DNA of 64,000 nucleotides from positions 124,001 through 188,000 of the forward strand of contig NZ_QAJL01000001.1 of assembly GCF_003852525.1 (NCBI RefSeq), read 5' to 3'. The stretch comes from Pedobacter sp. KBW06 (GTDB taxonomy: Bacteria > Bacteroidota > Bacteroidia > Sphingobacteriales > Sphingobacteriaceae). The translations under genes were made by a program, and so were the position numbers. Under the pieces are notes generated by a model that was given only the letters and a program-made list of their open reading frames with translations, made no database searches and was not told where the DNA came from. Below are positions 59,301 through 62,600 of this stretch, in pieces. Within the stretch, counting starts at the first letter, position 1. Every line of letters begins with the position of its first letter.

Positions 59301-59626
59301 GGAATGTGATAGGCTGTGCTGCCTTCCAGCTGATCCAGGAACCAAAGACGTTCCTGTCCGGAAGACAAAGGGATCCTGCTGACGCTTTCTCTCGGGAAAG
59401 CGGTAATCTTATTTTCATCCGAAACAAGGGCGCTGTTCCCATGCTTTTTAAAATAGGTGATGATGTATTCTTTTTTCAGCTTCAGTTCGTCCAGAAGACT
59501 GCTGTCTATCTTCTGGTCTTTGTGCATTTTGATCTTTAGCTTGTCTTCATCCAAAGAGATTTTGACACCCTGGTTATTGGCTTTATTTAACAGTTCTACT
59601 ACGTCAATCAAATTAAAACTAGACAT
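41378..59626 (-). CDS. Four-module non-ribosomal peptide synthetase with TE (6082 aa)
   Basis: Order: TubC-like docking domain (about 1-60), C-A-T-E, C-A-T-E, C-A-T-E, C-A-T-TE. First C is LCL type (HHIASDGWS near 214); the later three are DCL type (HHMLLDGWS 1766, HHLLLDGWS 3299, HHILLDGWS 4884). T domains with GGDSI precede each E near 1100, 2625 and 4218; the last is GGLSL near 5740. E motifs HHLVVDGVSW and HHLAVDGVSW lie near 1290, 2818 and 4412. TE has GHSLGG near 5888. Stachelhaus codes read by hand from A3-A6 are DAFWLGGTFK (Val), DIWELTADDK (cationic, probably Dap), DAWFLGNVVK (Leu), DIWELTADDK; Lys517 assumed. Predicted order: D-Val, D-X, D-Leu, L-X, then cyclisation/release. Two hexapeptide repeat tracts interrupt it (residues about 530-566 and 3985-4056). 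Confidence 0.92.
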   Translation of the reverse strand: MSSFNLIDVVELLNKANNQGVKISLDEDKLKIKMHKDQKIDSSLLDELKLKKEYIITYFKKHGNSALVSDENKITAFPRESVSRIPLSSGQERLWFLDQLEGSTAYHIPTVLRLRGKLDKNALESALKAIVNRHEVLRTVIEEEGGLAYQRILPENGWKMNLIDDLIYRKDEQALRTGIKELTDAPFDLSKDHMLRAYLIVLGEEEFVLSVTMHHIASDGWSAGIIVNELIECYNAVLENRKPELPVLELQYADYALWQRERYSVPIQQQHLDYWKNNLGGVSNLYLPADFPRPAMQSVKGAVLEFQLDQAVSEELHALSRRHDATIFMTLLTAFKILLYRYTGQDDICVGTPTAGRTLQELEGLVGFFVNTLALRTDLSAQPDFLGLLQQVKDTTLNAYEHQDLPLEKIVDAVVKERDLSRNPLFQVCFSLLNIPEDADLKFNGVALSSEPMEHSKIQFDFTLTMRETSKGLVAAVEYCTELYREETISRMIGHFKTLLDAIIANPETKITELQFLSKAEEEQLLFTFNRSGLAVADGLLADDLVGDDRSLAGGLSLANGLSLPEGSTIVDQFAAQVEKTPDARAVIYEGQSISYKSLDEQANQLAHYLQIKGVSTESLVPVFMNRSLEMMVGILGILKAGGAYVPIDPEYPATRISYILNDIAASVVITDQENQSKLSHLPDHVELIVFEEVQEEISAHAKSPLKTMLTDENLAYVIYTSGSTGIPKGVLVLHRNVVSLVKNVSYVTLTQDDVLLSTGSASFDATTFEYWGMLLNGGQLILCPENKLLDSSLLKAEIRRHGVTKMWFTSSWFNQLIDTDISVFEGLSVILAGGEKLSDEHVYRMRKTYPEIALINGYGPTENTTFSLTYPITDSGHIPIGRPLDHRTAYVLDARLNPVPIGVSGEIYLGGAGLSRGYLNRPELTAERFVAHPFIKSERLYRSGDLGRWLPDGTIDFLGRIDDQVKIRGYRIELGEIENVLEQSGLLKQVVVLAKADAQGNKRLIAYVVPVHEFDRELLISYLKDKLPAYMVPALWVALEEMPLTQNGKTDKNALPEPGDVLVSSSAYIPPRNPTEQVLTAIWQDLLGIAQVGIYDNFFELGGDSIITIQVVSRAKRAGYELQPKDLFIYQTVEKLSALLMARKSAELTAEQGHLAGTAGLLPIQQWFFEDAGPNPSHFNQQVLLSIDKNTDIALLRSAIAELSHYHDALRLSYSSGLHGWEQHYGTELTELELADVQHLQPEQLNAEIEKHCDRIQRSLDLEQGIVFRALLLLTPESDAHYRLFFAGHHLVVDGVSWRILLEDLGLLLQHPEQPAAMVLGAKTSSYRQWYTALNAYGQRRRLLAQLPYWEKSMQEYHPLKTTQTGPDQLTVADTKNYTASLSAAATKKLLQEVPKAYHTEINDVLLCALALTFADWNEHPKVSIGLEGHGREDILEGLDTSRTIGWFTSMYPVLLEVKAGQPIGAQLKAVKEQLRAVPDKGLGYGVLKYLNKESTLEGKAPWDLIFNYLGQVGHALNGEEELDAGVENTGAAADEAFPVREKLSVNSVIQGGSLSLTWTYSDLHFATAEIEGLSERYLFHLEALIAHCSSGTEGSFSPSDFNLTGIISIDELDAFLQEEHLGVPRSEGIERIYKLSGLQEGMLFHSIYDEEAGAYVEQFMGEITDLNVAAFLQSWEYLLAHHSILRSSFHYDRFSIPLQCVYSEVELPLTMLDYRDMEPADQQKAVKAYEVEAKRKGFDFTKAPLMNLTLIRLSDRRHRMLWNFHHMLLDGWSIPVLLEKLLMAYETLIAGESLALIAKDNYEDYIRYTERRDKEEEELYWRSYLKGLSEGCLLPFVNTTVNRNKGLGLYRELPLIIDARISAQLFRFAQRHRVTVNTLIQGVWAYLLYRYTGRPDVVFGVTVSGRPEDLPGVERAIGMYINTLPLYTVIDPEAGIVQWLQELQMNQLQSREYQYTPLNITQRFAKVEGDLFDSLIVYENYPASKVVDGSSDHLELENASLQEQTNYPLSLIVSASEEIGILFSYNSTLLEDDYVRLISGHFEQVLHQLLVYETGTLAEIDMLKAAEQAQLADEFNATTVVYPHTETAISLFETQVLLSPDAKAIVFEDQVYTYKELDERANQLARYLRGKGVGTDSLVPVCLERSEQMAVAILGIMKAGAAYVPIDPAYPSERISFMLEDTQATVVVSSAELKASTEAFATLDAVLIDADWELIQTWGGRVPAHPAGPGDLAYVIYTSGSTGKPKGVMIEHAGMLNHLYAKINELQLNEHTVVAFTASYTFDISVWQLFSALLVGGTTVIYSSAKLLEPAELIGAVEKDGITILELVPSYLTAVLQENISASLQQLRYLLVTGEAVSQPLLAQWFAHKAYGRIPVVNAYGPTEASDDICHHIMHEAPERINVPVGKPVQNMRIYVVSSSGQLCPVGVPGEICVSGIGVARGYLNRPDLTASRFVSCSFEAPENRMYRTGDLGRWLSDGTIDYLGRIDDQVKIRGFRIELGEIETVIQQAAGIIQAAVVVKTDESGNKRLVAYVVSEKTFDREQTVNWLKSQLPEYMVPGWFVAMDQLPLTGNGKIDRKNLPEPEQGALQSRSYVAPRNEQEQLLAGIWEELLHLPEVGIYDNFFELGGDSIITIQVVSRARRAGFNLHPRDLFQHQTIAGLSARLSTETLGTASGEQGKLEGTSGLLPIQQHYLESGAPDLAHYNQSVLLKVKKSVSLEKLSAGISQLVASHDALGFRYLQLENGWEQQYSNYTAALEVTDFSALSTAELGHAIEAHNDRQQASLDLEKGLVFRAVLILTPDVEAENRLLLVVHHLAVDGVSWRILLEDLELLLNGTSLPAFKTASYRQWHQALVAYGNRKKVKAQLPYWASAYSAGGNTTSSGKLKTLYQWTGVLAEKDIAEHQVSLDAELTRQLLQEAPRAYHTVINDLLLSALALTLAGWNGDSHVVIGLEGHGREDIAGTMDISRTVGWFTSLYPVVLDLSADGDTSSLLKNLKEQLRQVPDNGLGYGVLKYLDKAPALQGKDPWEVEFNYLGQMDNIAGKKEDTLISAAKESSGKSLSAAHPVRELISVNSLIQGGELQMSWSYSSRHFNAEAIATLAEHYLSHLRELISHCVSVTEPVFTPSDYHLGEEISNEELDQFLDAEYQGASRRSELESISRLSGLQKGMLFHSLYDEQAGAYSKQFTCELVGLDPDIFMQSWNALLKRHSILRSAFYYNEFKIPVQCVYRNVNIPVEILDCSHMDQEAQKRYIRYYEEEDLKKGFDFTAAPLMRIGLVKLDENRFYLLWSHHHLLLDGWSMPTLMEGLLSNYELLSEGKALPELAEDRYEHYIRYIERQDKEEARAYWKQYLEGLEEATLLPFIGNSSDRTRVHSGYGDEIVHFDATFTARLTRYAQQNRVTVNTLMQGVWSYLLYRYTGRTHVSFGIVVSGRPENLPGVESAVGMYINTLPFHGKVSLSEDISKSLQQIQSEQLESRAYQYNNLSEVQRLSGITGDLFDTLMVFENYPVSETLDAQPWKLKVENVSSEEHTNYPLSIIIVAGAEIAMNFNYNSLLSAADVKSIAGHFSAVLEQMIASEGSKFADLDIFTAASRQQLIHEFNAKSISALPDATVTARFAKASALAGLAPAIVSGKLQLSYQELDEQSSRLAHYLRDSGVGSGVLVAVCLERSAAVIISMLGILKAGGAYVPIDPAYPAERILYMLSDSGTDLLISTDQVLSGLEIPENVELIHVADFETLTEEYPVTAPEQPISLSDLVYVIYTSGSTGLPKGVEITHAGLSNLLSWHLERYELNPQSVSTAAAGIGFDAFGWEIWPVLVAGASLHLIDDELRLSPAGLVDYYEQAGVTHSFLSTVLIPEFVTESRGRDLNLKYLLAGGDRLSAISLEGLGYKIVNNYGPTENSVVTSSYELIAENSEQAPPIGIPVSHTQVYILNAANQLSPVGVPGELCISGAGLARGYLNRPELTAEKFVPNPFFERVAVDQEDGVVQETAVDQKPAVDQKGVVIQKGVIFRDGVVFRDGVILHDGTLPQESSLLQDVPFDQALALNQDANSRMYRSGDLARWLPDGNIEYLGRIDDQVKIRGYRIELGEIENVLQQSELVKQAVILARPDHRGHKQLVAYLVPEGDFNREALVEFLKLRLPEYMVPALWVSLEKFPLTSNGKVDRKMLPEVDANEAVTAHYEAPKNAAELALAGIWADLLRIEKVGIHDNFFELGGDSIITIQVVSRAKRAGYEFQPRDLFAHQTIARLVLALAARKAVQSQSESGFLSGKSGLLPIQQWYFDLENPAVSHFNQHVLLSVSKTIGQEALSSVIEQLSSYHDALRFTYRKTNEGWEQEYGAVSTGLSVVDLQGIPVDELADQLKLHGDQIQRNLDIEQGMIFRPVLFLTPGAESENRLLLVVHHLAVDGVSWRILLEDLSLMLAEPDAPALSVLGSKSISYRQWHQALQEYGKSGILQDQVPYWTTVVKNYIPLITDKVYFKRLTVKDTGTIVGRLSKADTQALLQEVPQAYRTEINDVLLCALTQTLSGWAGHPGISVGLEGHGREDIKAGIDTSRTVGWFTNLYPVSLKLGTYKDPGSQLRLVKEQLRSVPEKGIGYGVLKYLNKDQDLQKAEPWNILFNYLGQLDNMVTGEGLIGMAGEQAGDNVGEDYPVSDKLALNTMIQGGELILDWTYSKKHYEASTIDRLSLLYLEYLRSLIQHCKAQQELILNPSDYGLAEQVSMEELDRFMEEEVAGSTRRTQLEGIYRLGGLQEGMLFHNLYNEKGAFTEQFSCDLLSLQTDAFIRSWELILKNHSILRTGFEHEVFSIPVQCVYKEAALPFTLLDYRSKSAEEKELALAAYEQADRHRGFELNKAPLMRVCLIRLTDDRYRLLWSFHHILLDGWSVPVLLGEMISNYEALSAGKTVELQAVDRYEDYIRYLEKQDKHAIAAYWRQYLGKAEEGCLLPFVTAIADRTRGIGMKEGAIQLDARLTSLISDYAKAQHLTVNSVMQGVWAYLLYRYTGRKDIIFGVTVSGRPEDLPGIERKVGMYINTLPLYIQLDQSLSIAEWLQVLQQGQLDSREYQYTTLNDIQRLTAVRGDLFDTSIVFQNYPVSEEDMQSGAALEVSDAVVHPQTNYPLTINVITGAEINLLFVYNDEILETSAVDMMMGHFKQVLLQLAEENVQHWTDISLLTAPEKEQLLLTFNNNVVPYPQDQTFVDLFREQVQRSPEAQAIVFEHKNWSYRELDEQSDHLAGSLREKGAGPDVLVPVYLDRSPEMMIAILGIMKAGAAYVPLDTAYPAERINYILKDTNAVLIVTSTGMSHKLGEVTTVPFLMVDTEMIKSNNTELPAEIAGPGNLAYVIYTSGSTGQPKGVMVEHAGMLNHLFAKVNDLSLNPSSSVAFTASYTFDISVWQMFSALLAGGRTVIYPAELLLEPVALLEALVQDEVTILELVPSYLAALLRGNIAVKPGKLEYLLVTGEAVSQSVLKDWFGHPFYGAIPVVNAYGPTEASDDICHYLMHSAPEAINIPVGKPIQNLQVYVLDSSLDLCPLGVVGEVCVAGIGVSRGYLNRPDLTAQKFVADPFREEGRLYRTGDFGRWLPDGNLEYLGRMDDQVKVRGFRIELGEVENVLQQYETVAETAVIVKDDPNGNKRLVAYLCVKEGYVKEEMLSWLKGVLPEYMIPSFFITMDQFPLTSNGKVDRKGLPDPDANAMLVTAYVAPRTPLQEQLVLIWQEMLEVPNIGIHDDFFELGGLSLLVIGLISVIRKEIGVKVQVRDIFNYPTIDALSAVITERLENPDADRMDALPLAVHEHLIPLNEGPVLFPVFMLPGAAGVSEVYSALGLALQESCILYGLQMPGVLEGEIPSQDIPEIAALNIRWIKEVQPHGPYRFIGHSLGGIVLYEMIKQLEAAGEVVESGVILDKDTSTDSSFHEGGNQGETLFKLAMLVFELGSFLKVPYPEWVWEMKQALSLSDRESIMPVITELVMKHVGSKGAYSAFMLRILNLVISNGFLEYQLSGKVDAGLLVVKAAETRWEESHPDAELGWTAFSDDVKEITVPGDHDSLVGNANVHVLAAKLMRHFQQFKK
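47456..47671 (-). repeat. Twelve degenerate 18-bp tandem repeats inside an NRPS A domain
   Basis: 216 bp equals 12 units of 18 bp, in frame, encoding hexapeptides such as TAVDQK, PAVDQK, GVVIQK, GVIFRD, GVVFRD, GVILHD, GTLPQE, SSLLQD, VPFDQA, LALNQD. Adjacent units at 47600 and 47618 are identical except for their last base. The tract replaces the few residues normally found between FVPNPF and RMYRSGD, i.e. the surface loop before core motif A7 of the Leu-activating domain. Confidence 0.85.
50090..51420 (-). repeat. E-C boundary segment nearly identical to 62740-64000
   Basis: The epimerisation domain and start of the following condensation domain closely match those at the right end of the window, at protein level (HEDLELLLNG, ASYRQWHQALVAYGNRKKV, GYGVLKYLDKAP, EEISNEELDQFLDAEYQGAS) and at DNA level (for example near 50835 and 63490 for several tens of bases). 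It indicates recent module duplication or gene conversion. Confidence 0.7.
57927..58034 (-). repeat. Six degenerate 18-bp tandem repeats in the first C-A linker
   Basis: Six in-frame units of 18 bp with a common CAAGAG-like core encode the linker GLAVAD, GLLADD, LVGDDR, SLAGGL, SLANGL, SLPEGS between the C and A domains of the Val module. This linker is normally short and lacks repeats. Confidence 0.75.
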
Positions 59627-59657
59627 ATTTATTTTTTTTATAGGTGAGGTTCTTGTT

Positions 59658-62600
59658 TTACAGTTCTATAATTGTGGCGTCTTCATCGGCAAGGTCATCC
59701 TGCTGAAGGTCAATGTACTTCGCAAGGCTATCTATCGTGCTGAGCTCAAATAAGGTCCTTACACTGACATCGGTACCAAAGGTTTTCCGGATCGCCGAGA
59801 TCATGCGCATCACTTGCAGTGAATGTCCGCCGAGCTCGAAGAAGTTGTCGTAAATCCCAATCTGATTTAATCCCAGCAGCTCTTTCCAGATCTCCGTCAG
59901 CAGTTCTTCCGTCTGGTTCCGAGCGGCAACATAAGCACTGGCCGTCAGGACGGTCACATCCGGTTCCGGCAGGCTTCGCTTATCGATCTTACCATTGGCG
60001 GTCAGCGGCATCTCCGGAATGACCACCCAGAGGGCAGGCACCATATAGTCCGGCAAACGTCCTTTCAGGAAGCCCGTCAGCTCCTCCTGGTTAAAGTCTC
60101 CTCCCTCAGGAACGACATAACCTACCAGGCGTTTCTGACCGGAATCATCGGTCTTTAAGACCACTGTTCCCTGTGCCACCTGCGGACATTGCTCCAGGGC
60201 ATTGATGATCTCTCCGAGTTCTATACGGAAGCCACGGATCTTCACCTGGTCGTCATTACGTCCAACATAACTCAGGTTCCCATCTGGCAGCAGCCTGCAG
60301 ATATCTCCGGTTTTATACATCCTGTCGCCGCTCACAAAAGGATCACTAAGGAAAGTCGCCGCAGTCTGTTCGGGAAGGTTCAGGTAACCTCGGGTCACCT
60401 GTACGCCGGCAATGTAAAGCTCGCCGGATACGCCCGCAGGAACAGGGCGCAGCAGGTCGTCCAGCAGGTAAGCCCTGGTATTGCCTACGGCGCGGCCGAT
60501 CGGTACCCCCTCCTGTGGAGGTATGTCATTCGGATATTCATACCTGATGGCCACGATGCTCGTTTCCGTTGGCCCGTATTCATTGTAAAAGGACACATAA
60601 GGTTTCCATTTTTCGGCCAGTGAAACGCGGCAGTATTCTCCACCGGAAACAATTCTTTTCAGTCCGCCGTAATTACCGGCAGCCATTGTTTCCAGGAATC
60701 CCGGGGTCGCATCGATATGGCTGATCTTTTCATTGATCAGCAGGGCTTCCAGTGCAGATGGGTTCAAACGTGTTTCTTCATCCAGCTGTACCACTGTACC
60801 TCCATTAAATAGCGCCAGGAAGATCTGTTCTACCGAAGCATCGAAATTATAGTTCGAGAACTGAAGGATGTTGTCATGCTCATCTGCCCCGAATTTTCCG
60901 GTCAGATACGTCAGCAGGTTGACCACCCCTCCATGCTCTACCAGCACCCCTTTCGGCAATCCGGTAGAACCCGAAGTATAGATCACATAGGCCAGGTCTG
61001 AAGAATTTTTAGCTATCGCCGGACTGGAATCCGGGCAGCTGTTCCACACCGCTTCCGGATCGTCAAGTAACAGCACAGGTAAACCTGTTTCAGGTAAATT
61101 ACCCGCACTTTCATTGCTGCTCAGGATCAGCGATGCTTTCAGGTCTGCCAGGATATAGGCTGTCCGTTCTGCCGGAGAATCCGGAAGTATAGGAACGTAA
61201 GCCGCTCCGGCTTTCATGATGGCCAGGATGCCGACCATCATTTCTACAGAACGTTCGATAAACAAAGGGATCATCATATCCCTGACCGCGCCAAGGCTGA
61301 TCAGGTGATGGGCCAGTCTGTTGGTACGTGCATCCAGTTCCGCATAACTCAGGCGGCTGTCCCGGAAAACCAGGGCTGTTGCCAAAGGCGTACGCAAGGC
61401 CTGTGCTTCAAAAAGATCAGTAATCGTTTTGTCTGCAGGATAATCAAAATGGTTATCGTTCCAGTCTTCCAACAGATACCTGCGTTCTGCGGGCGACAAG
61501 ATTTCGATATCGTTCAGCGTTCCTTTTTCATGCTGCAGGATTTCCAGCAATACCGCATGAAAATGACCTGCCATGGCTTCTACATAAGCCGTATCCAGCA
61601 GGCTGCTGTTGTAATTAAAAGTAACGTTGATTTCATCGCTCGTGCCAATCACCAGACTCAGCGGATAATTGCCTTGTTCGTTCATGCTCAATCCTTCGGT
61701 TTCTAACTTCCAGGATTGTGCAGAGAAGACTTTATCAACCGGATAATTCTCAAAAACGAGTAAACTATCGAACAGTTCGCCTGATACCGAAGACCACCTG
61801 CGGATCTCATTCAGGCTGCTGTACTGGTACTGGCGACTGTTGATCTGATCGGCCTGGATGGCTTGCAGCCAGGTCGGGATCACAGGCGCATTCGCGGTAG
61901 AAGCACGCAGCGGTAAAGTATTGATGTACATCCCTACCCTTTGCTCTACGCCGTTCAGGTCGTCCGGCCTGCCGGAAACAATGACGCCGTAGCTGATGTC
62001 CTGATGCCCGGTATAGCGGGACAACAGGTAGGCCCAAACCCCTTGCATCAGGGTATTCAGGGTGATGTGATGGCGCTGAACGTATTGGGTCAGACGACTG
62101 GTCATGCCCATGTCGAGGAACAGGTTTTTGTCTTTAAACTCACCTATTCCCTTGGTACGGTCTGCAGTGATGCTGATGAAAGGCAATAAAGTCGCTTCAT
62201 CCAGTCCGTTCATGTATTGCTGCCAGTATCCGCTTGCCGCTTCTTCGTCCTGACGCTCCATGTAACGGATATAATCTTCGTACCGGTCTTCCGCAACAGG
62301 CAGCGAGGCCTGCCCGCTAATGAGCGATTCATATACCTGTAACAGTTCTCCAAGCAATACCGCCAGCGACCAGCCATCCAGTAACACATGGTGATAGGTC
62401 CAGAACAGGCGGTAACGGTTTTCATTCAAACGGATCAGACGGATCCGCATCAGTGGAGCAGCTTTCAGGTCAAAAGCATCCAGGCGATCGGTCTGCTCGT
62501 AATCACGAACGTAATTGTCGCGCTCCTCATCGCTCATCATGCTGCAGTCCAGAATGCTTACCGGAACCTCTACATGGGTATACACACATTGCACCGGGAT

